Assembly: GCF_003584105.1 (NCBI RefSeq)
Contig: NZ_QXFO01000024.1
Coordinates: 239,917 to 303,916 of the forward strand
Direction of reading: 5' to 3'
From: Flagellimonas taeanensis
Lineage (GTDB): Bacteria; Bacteroidota; Bacteroidia; Flavobacteriales; Flavobacteriaceae
Length of the DNA: 64,000 nt
Part shown: positions 1-8,391 of the stretch, piece after piece
How the letters are laid out: every line of letters begins with the position of its first letter
Position numbering within the stretch: the first letter of the stretch is position 1
The notes under the pieces: model-generated
Databases searched by the model: none
Told to the model about the DNA's origin: nothing
Seen by the model: only the letters and a program-made list of their open reading frames with translations
Translations under genes and position numbers: made by a program

Positions 1-1
1 A

Positions 2-376
2 CTTATCAGCTATGCCAGTTCCGGATTTGAGTTTACGGACGAGCGTATCTCGAAATTTGCGGTCATGGATATTTCCGAAGATGGTTTTTTGAAGAAAATT
101 ATTGAAAAACCGTCCGCACAGGAGATTCCCAATTATATGGATGATACAGGGGAACTCAGGGTGAGTATGAACATTTTCAGTTTTTACGGCACGGACATCT
201 ATCCCTATTTGCAAAATTGTCCCCTAGATCCGGTCCGGGACGAGAAGGAGTTGCCCAAGGCTGTAGGCAATTTGGTGGTGGACGACCCACAAAGTGTGCT
301 CTGTATTCCACGTTTGGAACACATTCCGGACCTGACCGATGCCAACGATATCCAATTATTCAAAAATTTGGAGTAA
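2..376 (+). CDS. sugar-phosphate nucleotidyltransferase, C-terminal part (5' end outside window)
   Basis: The reading frame is open from base 2 and ends in TAA, giving the last 124 residues of a protein that starts upstream of the window. The stretch VMDISEDGFLKKIIEKPS (aa 22-39 of the visible part) is typical of the acceptor half of NDP-sugar pyrophosphorylase-like nucleotidyltransferases, where an EKP segment lines the sugar-phosphate site. It is followed by a SMNIFSFYG strand motif, also typical of these enzymes. The N-terminal nucleotide-binding loop is not visible, so substrate and nucleotide cannot be assigned. The next gene starts 53 bp downstream on the same strand. An alternative start at the ATG at 65 would remove the fold's core and is unlikely. 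Confidence 0.75.
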   Translation, partial: LISYASSGFEFTDERISKFAVMDISEDGFLKKIIEKPSAQEIPNYMDDTGELRVSMNIFSFYGTDIYPYLQNCPLDPVRDEKELPKAVGNLVVDDPQSVLCIPRLEHIPDLTDANDIQLFKNLE

Positions 377-429
377 CTTCATGGTGCACAGCCCCATACT
401 TGCAGCGAGTAAAATTTTAAACTTTTGGA

Positions 430-1698
430 ATGGAATCGTATGCAACGGCATTGTTATATGCCACTCCCTTTTTTATAGGTCTGGTACTTTTCGAAGTGCT
501 CTACGGCCGTTTTGTGAAAAACCAGAAGCACAACTTGATGGATACCGTGAGCAGCCTCAGCTCTGGATTGACCAATGTGGTAAAAGATTCTTTGGGGCTT
601 GTACTCGTCTTGGTCAGCTATCCATTTTTATTGGAACATTTGGCGCTTACCGAGATCAAGGCAAGTTGGCTGGTCTGGGTGGTGGCCTTCATAGTGCTTG
701 ATTTTGCGGGGTATTGGAACCATCGGCTCAGCCACCACATCAATTTTTTCTGGAACCAGCATGTCATTCACCACAGCAGTGAAGAATTCAATCTGGCCTG
801 TGCCCTTCGGCAGCCCATTTCCAATCTTTTGGGCTATTATGCGCTGCTGTTGATCCCTGCTGCTCTTCTTGGAGTTCCGCATGAGGTCATCGCTGTTTTG
901 GCGCCCATCCATCTTTTTGCCCAGTTTTGGTACCATACCCAACATATCGGAAAAATGGGATGGTTGGAGTACGTGATCGTTACCCCTTCGCAGCATCGGG
1001 TTCATCATGCCATCAACAAGGAATACATCGACAAGAACCTAGGGCAGATATTTTGCATTTGGGACAGGATGTTCGGAACATTCCAGGAGGAGTTGGATGA
1101 GGTACCGCCCCAATATGGTGTCTTGAAACCTGCCAACACGTGGAATCCCATCATCATCAATTTTCAGCATTTGTGGCGACTTATGAAGGATGCATGGCGG
1201 ACCAAGAGTTATTGGGACAAACTGAGGATTTGGTTCATGCCCACTGGGTGGCGACCTGCGGATGTGAAGGAATCCCATCCGGTGGAAATCATTGAGGATG
1301 TCTATAATTTCGAGAAATACAGGCCTGAAGCATCCAACTCGCTCAAGGCATATGCATTGTTCCAATTAATATTGACCACAGTTCTGATGCTCTTTATGTT
1401 CTACAACTATTCCAATATAGGTTTTGATGGACTTTTGCTGTTCGGGGGCTTTGTTTTTGTCGGGGTCTATGGGTACACGACCTTGATGGACCGAAAAAAA
1501 TATGCTGTCTGGATCGAAGTGTTCCGGGGAGTGGCGGGGCTGGCCTTGATTTTCTTCACCAAGGATTGGTTCGGGATCGATTCTTTTTTGCCAATGGCCA
1601 GTTATTCAGTGGCAATCTATTTTTTGATCACCATTTTTGGTGGGGTCTATTTCACCTATTTTGAAAGGCCATATGAGGCGACCAATTTGGCGTCTTAA
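430..1698 (+). CDS. sterol desaturase / fatty acid hydroxylase family membrane protein
   Basis: A 422-residue membrane protein of the fatty acid hydroxylase superfamily, whose di-iron centre is held by histidine clusters. Visible clusters are HRLSHH (98-103), HVIHH (111-115), HTQH (169-172) and HRVHH (189-193), with hydrophobic helices before and between them. The last 120 residues (about 305-415) add four more hydrophobic stretches, so the protein is longer than the hydroxylase domain alone. The family hydroxylates or desaturates lipids such as sterols, carotenoids or alkylglycerols; the substrate cannot be read from sequence. The 3' end overlaps by 4 bp the end of the convergent acyl-CoA-binding protein gene, and phospholipid synthesis genes lie next door, which fits a lipid role. 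Confidence 0.85.
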   Translation: MESYATALLYATPFFIGLVLFEVLYGRFVKNQKHNLMDTVSSLSSGLTNVVKDSLGLVLVLVSYPFLLEHLALTEIKASWLVWVVAFIVLDFAGYWNHRLSHHINFFWNQHVIHHSSEEFNLACALRQPISNLLGYYALLLIPAALLGVPHEVIAVLAPIHLFAQFWYHTQHIGKMGWLEYVIVTPSQHRVHHAINKEYIDKNLGQIFCIWDRMFGTFQEELDEVPPQYGVLKPANTWNPIIINFQHLWRLMKDAWRTKSYWDKLRIWFMPTGWRPADVKESHPVEIIEDVYNFEKYRPEASNSLKAYALFQLILTTVLMLFMFYNYSNIGFDGLLLFGGFVFVGVYGYTTLMDRKKYAVWIEVFRGVAGLALIFFTKDWFGIDSFLPMASYSVAIYFLITIFGGVYFTYFERPYEATNLAS

Positions 1699-1958
1699 AG
1701 TGTCCTTATTTCCGAATTGACAAGTTCAATGTATTTTTCCATGGCCTCTTTTCGGCCCATGTTCTTTGCTTGAAACAATGCATTGGCCTTAAAGGCATTG
1801 ATCAATGGTGTCCTGCTGCCTGGATTGTCAAAATTTCGGTTGGCAATCTTGAAGTAGGCATACAGTTTCAATAGAAGATCCGCGGGCAAGGGCTCGGTGT
1901 AGTCGTTTACAAAGGCCACTGCCTCATCAAATTTTTTATGTAAAGCTTCGTCAATCAT
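1695..1958 (-). CDS. acyl-CoA-binding protein (ACBP family)
   Basis: An 87-residue protein with the full length and pattern of the ACBP four-helix fold: FDEAVAFVNDY near the N-terminus, LLLKLYAYFKIAN in the middle (counterpart of the LYGLYKQAT acyl-CoA contact helix) and a C-terminal helix with KEAMEKYIELV. ACBPs bind long-chain acyl-CoA in the cytoplasm and buffer or deliver it to lipid synthesis. It is the last gene of the minus-strand phospholipid operon and its start overlaps the end of the phosphatidylserine decarboxylase gene by 8 bp, suggesting translational coupling. Assignment is by family pattern; no enzymatic role is claimed. Confidence 0.85.
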   Translation of the reverse strand: MIDEALHKKFDEAVAFVNDYTEPLPADLLLKLYAYFKIANRNFDNPGSRTPLINAFKANALFQAKNMGRKEAMEKYIELVNSEIRTL

Positions 1959-2616
1959 CTTCTCTTCTTACAGATGCAATACAGGTTTTGGCCCCGGTCA
2001 CTTTTTGGTTCAGTTTTACGGTGATGTTGCAATTCAAGGGCAATAAAAGATCTACCCTTGATCCAAACTTGATGAAGCCGGCATCTTCACCCTGCGTTAC
2101 TTGTTCGCCCTCTTCCGCATAATTGACAATACGCCTCGCCATGGCACCGGCAATCTGTCGGTACCCGATCTCGCCGAATTTAGGGGTATGTAGAACTACA
2201 GTGGTACGTTCGTTCTCGGTACTGGATTTGGGGTGCCAGGCCACCAAATATTTCCCAGGATGGTATTTGGAATAGGTTACGGTCCCGCTGGCTGGGTATC
2301 GGGTGACATGCACGTTTACGGGTGACATGAAAATGGAGACCTGTCTTCTCCGTTCCTTAAAATATTCAGGTTCGTCCACTTCCTCTATGACCACGACCTT
2401 GCCGTCCACAGGTGCCAAGATCTCATCAAAGTTGGGTGTCACGGGTCTTTTGGGGTTCCTGAAAAACTGGAGGATGGCGATCAGGATAAAAAGGGCGGCA
2501 ATCTGTATGGTGAACCGGGCCCATTCCACATCTATCAAATACTGTGCGGCGAATATGGCGGCGACCACAAGAAAAAAAGTAAAAATGACTATTTTTTGAC
2601 CCTCTTTATGAAACAT
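1951..2616 (-). CDS. psd: phosphatidylserine decarboxylase family protein
   Basis: A 221-residue phosphatidylserine decarboxylase proenzyme of the short, archaeal-type/PSD-A class, which makes phosphatidylethanolamine. There are two hydrophobic helices at residues 10-52, then the core with APVDGKV (68-74), SPVNVHVTRYP (98-108) and WHPKSSTENERT (127-138). FGS at 184-186 is the likely self-cleavage Gly-Ser that yields the pyruvoyl group on Ser186; many PSDs have LGST here, so FGSR is the short-class variant. The start overlaps the cdsA end by 11 bp. CDP-diacylglycerol made by CdsA feeds, through phosphatidylserine, into this step; no pssA is visible in this window. Confidence 0.9.
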   Translation of the reverse strand: MFHKEGQKIVIFTFFLVVAAIFAAQYLIDVEWARFTIQIAALFILIAILQFFRNPKRPVTPNFDEILAPVDGKVVVIEEVDEPEYFKERRRQVSIFMSPVNVHVTRYPASGTVTYSKYHPGKYLVAWHPKSSTENERTTVVLHTPKFGEIGYRQIAGAMARRIVNYAEEGEQVTQGEDAGFIKFGSRVDLLLPLNCNITVKLNQKVTGAKTCIASVRREDD

Positions 2617-3409
2617 AGGAGAAAATATTAAGTATCAAATATGCAAATGGTGAAGCAAACACCAAGCTGTCCAATCGGTCCCAAACCCCACCATGACCGG
2701 GAAGGATGGCACCACTGTCCTTCACTCCCGCCATACGTTTGAATTTGGATTCCAATAAATCGCCAAGGCTTCCCGCAACCACGATCAGGGTGGCCATTGC
2801 CATCCATTCCATTAAACTAAGTTTGGTTTCGTACCAAGATAGGATGTATGCGGCCACCAGTGCAAAAATAAGACCTCCTACAGAACCTTCAATGGTTTTT
2901 TTTGGGGAAACTGCAGGGAACAATTTTGTTCTGCCCAAGGCCCTCCCCACCAAATAGGCAAAAGTATCGTTGACCCAGATCAGGATAAAGATACCCATGA
3001 TCAAAAATTGGGCAAAGGCATCATCCTTATAGGGGATCATAGTCAGGAAGATACATCCGCCACCAATGTAGAAAACGGCAATGATGAATTTTTGGAGCTC
3101 AGTGAACTCTCTTGGTCTTTTGGAGAAAAGAAAGGCGAGAAGCGCCAAGTCCACCGTTATGGTCAGTAGCATGAGAAGGGTAACCAGTGCACCGTCCCGA
3201 ACAAGATAAATGAATATCCACCACAACGCCAGATAGGCTATAAAGATATAGTATCCCTTAAGCTTTACGATCCGTTTGAATTCGTACAGGCAAGCCAGTC
3301 CAAAAGCCATGAAGAGGAAGTCAAAGGCATCCGAACTTAAAAAAACCGCTCCCAAGAGAAGCACCACATAGATGACCCCCGTTATGGAGCGCCTTAAAAT
3401 TTCTTTCAT
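2606..3409 (-). CDS. cdsA: phosphatidate cytidylyltransferase
   Basis: A 267-residue polytopic membrane enzyme that converts phosphatidic acid and CTP to CDP-diacylglycerol, the entry point of phospholipid head-group synthesis. About eight hydrophobic segments are visible. The family signature lies in the C-terminal third: GSLGDLLESKFKRMAGVKD followed by PGHGGVWDRLDSL, with the metal- and substrate-binding aspartates of the CTP transferase family. The ATG at 3409 follows the LUD gene by 3 bp and the end overlaps psd by 11 bp, so the three genes are almost certainly co-transcribed. Confidence 0.95.
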   Translation of the reverse strand: MKEILRRSITGVIYVVLLLGAVFLSSDAFDFLFMAFGLACLYEFKRIVKLKGYYIFIAYLALWWIFIYLVRDGALVTLLMLLTITVDLALLAFLFSKRPREFTELQKFIIAVFYIGGGCIFLTMIPYKDDAFAQFLIMGIFILIWVNDTFAYLVGRALGRTKLFPAVSPKKTIEGSVGGLIFALVAAYILSWYETKLSLMEWMAMATLIVVAGSLGDLLESKFKRMAGVKDSGAILPGHGGVWDRLDSLVFASPFAYLILNIFSYVS

Positions 3410-3412
3410 GTA

Positions 3413-4021
3413 CTAGTAGTCTTCCAGGAGTAAAAGATAGACATTTTTTGAGGCACTTCCATAGGAAAGGAAATCGTCCTTGTTCTCCGGTGTGGGTTGA
3501 AAATGCTTTAGTGTGGTGATATTGTTGGGAATATCTTTTCTATATTTTTCCTTGATGATCTTGAGTGCCCCGCTGATGGAGTCCACCAACTGACTGGTGG
3601 TGGCAAACACGATCAAGTTGGAGGGGAGTTCGTCCAATTTCTTTTCCTTGATCTGGTTGGAGCACACCAAAATGGAGCCGTTGTGGGCGACAAGGTGTTC
3701 GCAGGTGGTGAAGAAAATATCACTTTCCTGCCTTTTGTCGGTAAATTCAAGTTTTTCTGAGGCAAAGCGGCTCTCCAGTCTGGGATTGAGGGAGTAAAGC
3801 ATATGGTTTTGCCAGTCGTTCTCCGAAATGATATTTTTCAACGCTTCGGATATTTCTGAAAAATCCTCGCAATAGATGAACTTGCCCCCGTTTTTCTTGA
3901 AATAGATCGTAAACTTTTCGTCAATGGGAATTTTCAGATCGGGCATATGGTCTCCACGGGTTTCCAAAGTTTCCTTGGAAACCTTTTTTCCTCCTCCGAA
4001 AATCTTCTTAAAAACTCCCAT
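3413..4021 (-). CDS. LUD-domain protein (LutC/YkgG-like)
   Basis: A 202-residue soluble protein. The region from about residue 60 to the end, with LESRFASEKLEFTDKRQESDIFFTTCEHLVAHNGSILVCS and LPSNLIVFATTSQLVDSI, matches the LUD fold shared by LutC, YkgG and the C-terminal part of LutB. Those proteins belong to iron-sulfur lactate-utilisation complexes. No lutA or lutB partner and no cysteine cluster is visible here, so a role in lactate oxidation is not supported. The N-terminus is basic (KKIFGGGKKVSKE). Its place between ftsH and cdsA suggests a role tied to membrane proteostasis or lipid synthesis, but that is inference. It follows ftsH by 40 bp and ends 3 bp before cdsA. Confidence 0.75.
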   Translation of the reverse strand: MGVFKKIFGGGKKVSKETLETRGDHMPDLKIPIDEKFTIYFKKNGGKFIYCEDFSEISEALKNIISENDWQNHMLYSLNPRLESRFASEKLEFTDKRQESDIFFTTCEHLVAHNGSILVCSNQIKEKKLDELPSNLIVFATTSQLVDSISGALKIIKEKYRKDIPNNITTLKHFQPTPENKDDFLSYGSASKNVYLLLLEDY

Positions 4022-4061
4022 TTAACGTATCGAGTGCATTTTTCCTATTTCAGTTTGAACG

Positions 4062-6023
4062 CTATTGATCGTCCAGCTTATCGGCAGGTTCCAGTTTCTC
4101 CTCCTCTTTTTCAAAAGGCCTTCTGCCAAAAATCTTTTCCAAATCGTCCTTAAAGATAACTTCTTTTTCCAAAAGCCTGTCAGCAAGCTCGGTAAGTTTG
4201 TCCTTATTGTCGGCCAATAATTTAATGGCTCTTTGGTATTGCTCTTCTATCATTTTGGAAATTTCCTGATCGATCCGTTGGGCGGTCTCCTCGCTATATG
4301 GCTTGGTAAACCCATATTCGTTCTGGCCGGATGAATCGTAATAGGTAATGTTCCCCAGTTTGTCGTTGAGACCATATATGGTGACCATGGCCCTGGCCTG
4401 TTTGGTCACTTTTTCCAAATCGCTCAAAGCTCCTGTGGAAATCTTATCGAAGATGACCTTCTCAGCGGCCCTTCCTCCCATGGTGGCACACATTTCGTCC
4501 AACATCTGTTCCGGACGAACGATCAAGCGCTCTTCGGGTAGGTACCAAGCTGCTCCCAACGATTGTCCGCGTGGAACTATGGTGACCTTCACCAAAGGTG
4601 CGGCATGCTCCAACATCCAGCTTACGGTGGCGTGACCGGCTTCGTGGTATGCAATGGTCTTTTTCTCTTCGGGGGTAATGATTTTGTTCTTTTTCTCCAA
4701 ACCACCGACAATCCTGTCCACGGCGTCGAGGAAATCCTGCTTGGTCACCGCCTTTTTCTCTTTACGGGCAGCAATAAGGGCAGCCTCGTTACATACGTTG
4801 GCGATGTCAGCACCTGAGAAACCTGGGGTCTGTTTGGCCAAAAAGTCCAAGTCCAATGTCTCCGCGGTCTTGATGGGGCGCAAGTGCACCTCAAAAATCT
4901 CTTTTCTTTCGTTTAGATCGGGAAGGTCCACATAAATCTGACGGTCAAAACGTCCGGCACGCATCAAGGCTTTGTCCAATACATCGGCACGGTTGGTGGC
5001 GGCCAATACGATGACGTTGGTATTGGTTCCGAAACCATCCATCTCGGTGAGCAATTGGTTCAAGGTGTTCTCGCGCTCATCGTTGGAGCCTGTAAAGTTG
5101 TTCTTGCCCCTGGCACGTCCAATGGCATCTATCTCATCAATGAAGATGATGGCAGGTGACTTGTCCTTGGCCTGTTTGAAGAGGTCACGTACCCTAGAGG
5201 CACCAACACCCACGAACATTTCCACGAAATCGGAACCGGACAGTGAGAAGAAGGGCACTTTGGCCTCTCCGGCCACGGCCTTGGCCAAAAGGGTCTTACC
5301 TGTTCCCGGAGGTCCTACCAAAAGGGCTCCCTTGGGTATTTTTCCTCCGAGAGAGGTGTATTTATCAGGGTTTTTAAGGAATTCCACAATCTCTTGCACT
5401 TCTTCCTTGGCACCCTCCAATCCAGCCACATCCTTAAAGGATGTGCGGGTATCGGTCTTTTCATCAAATAGTTTGGCCTTGGATTTTCCGATGTTGAAGA
5501 TCTGTCCTCCGGCACCTCCCCCGGCACCTCCTGACATCCTACGCATCAAATAGATCCAAATGGCAATAATCAGCGCAAAAGGTAACAAGGACAGCAATAG
5601 ATCGCCCAGGACATTGGATTCGGTGTCGAATTCCACAATGGTGTCCAGGTTGTTCTCTTTCTTGATCTCCGTGATCTCGTTCTGGAAAATCTGTAGGTCC
5701 CCATAGTCCAGGATATACTGTGGCATTAAACTGGAGGAAGGGAAAAGGGGTTTTTTGGCCACACCCTTGTGCACATCTTTGTTGAGGGCCTCTTCGGTGA
5801 GATACACCTTGGCCTGTCGGGTATTAGTGATGATGACGATCTTGGAGATGTCACCATTGCGTAAAAATTCCTGTAGTTCTGAAGTCGTGGTTTTCTCGGT
5901 ACTGGAGAAACTACTTCCTCCAAAGAACTGGAAGCCTATGATCAGGGCGATGACCACGCCGTATATCCACCACGAACTGAAACGGGGTTTCTTAGGGGTA
6001 TTTGGATTGTTTTCTTTTGCCAT
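4062..6023 (-). CDS. ftsH: ATP-dependent zinc metalloprotease FtsH
   Basis: A 653-residue inner-membrane AAA+ protease that degrades misfolded membrane proteins and regulatory substrates. The order is a TM helix (about 18-34), a periplasmic domain, a second TM helix (about 142-161), a glycine-rich linker, and the AAA+ module with Walker A GPPGTGKT (237-244), Walker B IIFIDEID (292-299) and second region of homology [19 protein letters not shown] (342-360). The zinc site is HEAGH (460-464). I chose the ATG at 6023 (MAKENNPN); an upstream in-frame ATG at 6077 lies inside rsfS and adds a non-conserved 18 residues. The gene follows rsfS by 5 bp. Confidence 0.97.
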   Translation of the reverse strand: MAKENNPNTPKKPRFSSWWIYGVVIALIIGFQFFGGSSFSSTEKTTTSELQEFLRNGDISKIVIITNTRQAKVYLTEEALNKDVHKGVAKKPLFPSSSLMPQYILDYGDLQIFQNEITEIKKENNLDTIVEFDTESNVLGDLLLSLLPFALIIAIWIYLMRRMSGGAGGGAGGQIFNIGKSKAKLFDEKTDTRTSFKDVAGLEGAKEEVQEIVEFLKNPDKYTSLGGKIPKGALLVGPPGTGKTLLAKAVAGEAKVPFFSLSGSDFVEMFVGVGASRVRDLFKQAKDKSPAIIFIDEIDAIGRARGKNNFTGSNDERENTLNQLLTEMDGFGTNTNVIVLAATNRADVLDKALMRAGRFDRQIYVDLPDLNERKEIFEVHLRPIKTAETLDLDFLAKQTPGFSGADIANVCNEAALIAARKEKKAVTKQDFLDAVDRIVGGLEKKNKIITPEEKKTIAYHEAGHATVSWMLEHAAPLVKVTIVPRGQSLGAAWYLPEERLIVRPEQMLDEMCATMGGRAAEKVIFDKISTGALSDLEKVTKQARAMVTIYGLNDKLGNITYYDSSGQNEYGFTKPYSEETAQRIDQEISKMIEEQYQRAIKLLADNKDKLTELADRLLEKEVIFKDDLEKIFGRRPFEKEEEKLEPADKLDDQ

Positions 6024-6028
6024 TTTTT

Positions 6029-6406
6029 TTAAGAATTGTAGCTGCTCTCCACCATCGTTACCTTGGCATCTCCCCAAAGTCCTTCAATGTCGTAGAATTC
6101 CCTGATGTGTTTTTGAAATACATGAACCACCACATTTACATAGTCCATCAATACCCATTCTGCGTTTTCGGAACCTTCAATGTGCCAAGGCTTGTCTTGG
6201 ATGGCCTTGCTTACGGTTTTTTGGATAGAGGAAACAATTGCATTGACATGCGTGTTGGAAGTACCGTTGCAGATTATGAAGTAGTCACAAACTGTGTTTT
6301 CGATTTCCCTTAGGTCCAGTAGATTGATATCAACCCCCTTTACGTCTTCTATCCCGTGCAAAATCAAGGCAATCAGTTCATCTGCGCTGGCTTTCGTTTT
6401 CTGCAT
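6029..6406 (-). CDS. rsfS: ribosome silencing factor RsfS
   Basis: A 125-residue RsfS/YbeB/Iojap protein, which binds ribosomal protein uL14 and blocks subunit joining in nutrient limitation. Family features seen are LIALILHGIEDVKGVDINLLDLREIENTVCDYFIIC, NTHVNAIVSSI, and WVLMDYVNVVVHVFQKHIREFYDIEGLWGDAK near the C-terminus. It is the first gene of the rsfS-ftsH-LUD-cdsA-psd-ACBP operon and is divergent from birA with 82 bp between starts. That spacer holds a TAACTTTG -7 candidate. Confidence 0.95.
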   Translation of the reverse strand: MQKTKASADELIALILHGIEDVKGVDINLLDLREIENTVCDYFIICNGTSNTHVNAIVSSIQKTVSKAIQDKPWHIEGSENAEWVLMDYVNVVVHVFQKHIREFYDIEGLWGDAKVTMVESSYNS

Positions 6407-6425
6407 TCAAAAATTTTAGTTTTTA

Positions 6426-6433
6426 CAAAGTTA
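6426..6433 (-). promoter_or_regulatory. candidate -7 box for rsfS-ftsH operon
   Basis: On the minus strand TAACTTTG matches the Bacteroidota TAnnTTTG -7 consensus and lies 19 bp before the rsfS ATG. I see no TTG at the expected distance upstream, so only half of the promoter is supported. Confidence 0.4.
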
Positions 6434-6488
6434 TATTTTTTTTGTTTTCTTAGCCTTAGTTTTTAACAAATCGATAAGGCGTACCACA

Positions 6489-7235
6489 TTGGGAGAACAT
6501 ACTCGGATAATCAAACTTGATGCCACGGATTCCACGAACGTATTCTTAAAGGAACTGTTACAGTCTTCCGGCCCATTGGAAGATTACACTACCATAGTGG
6601 CCACCAAACAACTTAAGGGTAGGGGACAGATGGGTTCTGCTTGGGAATCTGAAGGAGGTAAAAATTTGACATTCAGTGTTTTAAAGTGCTTTGATTCGTT
6701 GCGGGCAGAGCAGCAGTTTTTGTTGAACATAGGGGTGTCATTAGCGGTCTGCGATGCTTTGGAGGCGTATGAAATACCCAATTTGAAGGTGAAATGGCCC
6801 AACGACATTATGTCAGGTTCCTTTAAAATCTGCGGCATTTTGATCGAGAATGCCCTAAAAGGGCAGTGGGTGCAACATTCGATCATTGGGATTGGGCTGA
6901 ACGTGAACCAAGAACGTTTTGAAAATCTGGACAGGGCGGCCTCCCTAAAATCCATTACTGGCCATTTTTATGATCTGGACGGACTTCTGAACCAAATCCT
7001 GGAAAAATTACAGGGGCATTTGGATGTTATGGAAGGGAAAACGATGGCCCAACTTTTGCCAAGCTATGAAAAACATCTGTTCAGGAAGGACAAACCTTCC
7101 ACTTTTACCGATGCCGATGGCGAACTGTTCATGGGATTCATCCGTGGGGTATCATCCACGGGCAAGCTCGTTGTGGAACTTGAAGATCGAATCTTCAAGG
7201 AATTTGACCTGAAGGAGGTGACTTTGCTCTACTGA
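6489..7235 (+). CDS. birA: biotin--[acetyl-CoA-carboxylase] ligase
   Basis: A 248-residue biotin protein ligase that activates biotin with ATP and attaches it to the biotin carboxyl carrier protein. It has the class I layout without the N-terminal DNA-binding domain of E. coli BirA, so it is unlikely to be a repressor. Motifs are STNVFLKELL at the start, the biotinyl-AMP loop GRGQMGSAWES, and KVKWPNDIM with FKICGILIE. The only plausible start is TTG at 6489 (LGEHTRIIKLDATDST); no in-frame ATG precedes the conserved DSTN motif. The gene is divergent from rsfS and convergent with the SRPBCC gene. Confidence 0.92.
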   Translation: MGEHTRIIKLDATDSTNVFLKELLQSSGPLEDYTTIVATKQLKGRGQMGSAWESEGGKNLTFSVLKCFDSLRAEQQFLLNIGVSLAVCDALEAYEIPNLKVKWPNDIMSGSFKICGILIENALKGQWVQHSIIGIGLNVNQERFENLDRAASLKSITGHFYDLDGLLNQILEKLQGHLDVMEGKTMAQLLPSYEKHLFRKDKPSTFTDADGELFMGFIRGVSSTGKLVVELEDRIFKEFDLKEVTLLY

Positions 7236-7338
7236 ATTGTTGTTTGGTTTCAGGGACTTGGCACTTCCCTTTTTTGAACTTGATGTTTGAACTTGAATGA
7301 AACACTGTCAGATGTCACTGATCTGCCTTCAACTTCTA

Positions 7339-7731
7339 TTACATTTTGCCCAAGTTTTTGGAAAGGGTCTCCATGAAATTGGTGATGGGCGATTTGATCA
7401 TCATGGCCATCATGGCATTGAACTGACCTTCGAAACTCAATCCGACCTCACTTTCATTTTCACCCAAAGAGGTAATGTCCGCAGTCAGGGTAAAGGGCAG
7501 TTTATCACTGGCAGCGCCCAAGACCACTTTGTTGTTGGGGCTTTGCTCCTTCAACCTAAGAACGATTTCCGGCATGCCCTTTAGGGCAAATTTGAAGGTG
7601 TTTTCATCCAGAACCTCAAACTTGTCGATGTTGTCTGGCATCAGGGTCTCAAAGTTTTTGATGTCCGTGAGGAAGTCAAATATGTCCTTATCGTTCTTGG
7701 ATACTTTCTTTTTGGAGGTCTCTATGTGCAT
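7339..7731 (-). CDS. SRPBCC-fold lipid/ligand-binding protein
   Basis: A 130-residue protein with the pattern of the SRPBCC (START/polyketide cyclase/Bet v 1) superfamily: KKKVSKNDKDIFDFLTDIKNFETLMPDNI at the start, beta strands with FKFALKGMPEIVLRL, and a long C-terminal helix with two methionine-rich turns (AMMAMMIKSPITNFMETL). The fold holds a hydrophobic ligand cavity; no catalytic residues are evident and the ligand is unknown. It sits 9 bp downstream of pyrE on the same strand, so it is probably co-transcribed with it. Confidence 0.75.
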   Translation of the reverse strand: MHIETSKKKVSKNDKDIFDFLTDIKNFETLMPDNIDKFEVLDENTFKFALKGMPEIVLRLKEQSPNNKVVLGAASDKLPFTLTADITSLGENESEVGLSFEGQFNAMMAMMIKSPITNFMETLSKNLGKM

Positions 7732-7740
7732 GGTGTTCGT

Positions 7741-8379
7741 TTATTTCCATTCCTGTGGATTGGATCTCCACTCCAACAGGGTCTTCAGTTGTGATTCTTT
7801 GATGTAATGGGTCTCGGAGGCCTGTTCCACCAAGTGTTCGTAGTCGGAGAGGGTGTGCAGTTCCACACCTTCCTGTTCAAAATTGGTGGTGGCCACAGGG
7901 AAGCCATAAGTGAATATGGCCAACATGCCCTTCACTTTGGCATTTTGGTCTTTAAGGGCCTTAACGGCATTGAGGCTACTTTTTCCGGTGCTGATGAGGT
8001 CTTCGATGACCACAACGGATTGGCCGGATTCAAATTGGCCTTCAATTTGGTTTTGACGCCCATGGGATTTGGGTTCGGGCCTCACATAGATGAAGGGAAG
8101 TCCTAAGGCTTCGGCCACCAAAATACCTATTCCGATGGCACCTGTGGCCACACCGGCGATGACGTCGGGCTTTCCGTAGAGGTTTTCCACTTGTTTGGCC
8201 ATTTCCTCTCTCACAAAATTCCGGATTTCCGGGTAGGAGAGCATAATCCTGTTGTCGCAATAAATTGGGGATTTCCACCCAGATGCCCATGTAAAGGGAT
8301 TTTCGGGTTCCAACTTTATTGCATTAATTTGTAAAAGCAGCTCTGCTGTCTTTTTAGCAATTCCCTTATCTAAAACCAT
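7741..8379 (-). CDS. pyrE: orotate phosphoribosyltransferase
   Basis: A 212-residue type I phosphoribosyltransferase that converts orotate and PRPP to OMP in pyrimidine synthesis. It carries the orotate-side motif FTWASGWKSPIYCDNR (29-44), GVATGAIGIG (77-86), and the PRPP-binding motif VVVIEDLISTGKSS (122-135). An in-frame ATG at 8511 lies inside the divergent NUDIX gene and would add 44 non-conserved residues, so I use the ATG at 8379. A TAnnTTTG box lies only 4 bp upstream of this ATG, which suggests a leaderless or near-leaderless mRNA. Confidence 0.95.
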   Translation of the reverse strand: MVLDKGIAKKTAELLLQINAIKLEPENPFTWASGWKSPIYCDNRIMLSYPEIRNFVREEMAKQVENLYGKPDVIAGVATGAIGIGILVAEALGLPFIYVRPEPKSHGRQNQIEGQFESGQSVVVIEDLISTGKSSLNAVKALKDQNAKVKGMLAIFTYGFPVATTNFEQEGVELHTLSDYEHLVEQASETHYIKESQLKTLLEWRSNPQEWK

Positions 8380-8383
8380 TGCG

Positions 8384-8391
8384 CAAATGTA
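8384..8391 (-). promoter_or_regulatory. candidate -7 box of pyrE overlapping the NUDIX start codon
   Basis: TACATTTG on the minus strand fits TAnnTTTG exactly. Four bases (CGCA) separate it from the pyrE ATG. It covers the ATG of the divergent NUDIX gene at 8387. No good TTG -33 element is visible. Confidence 0.45.
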
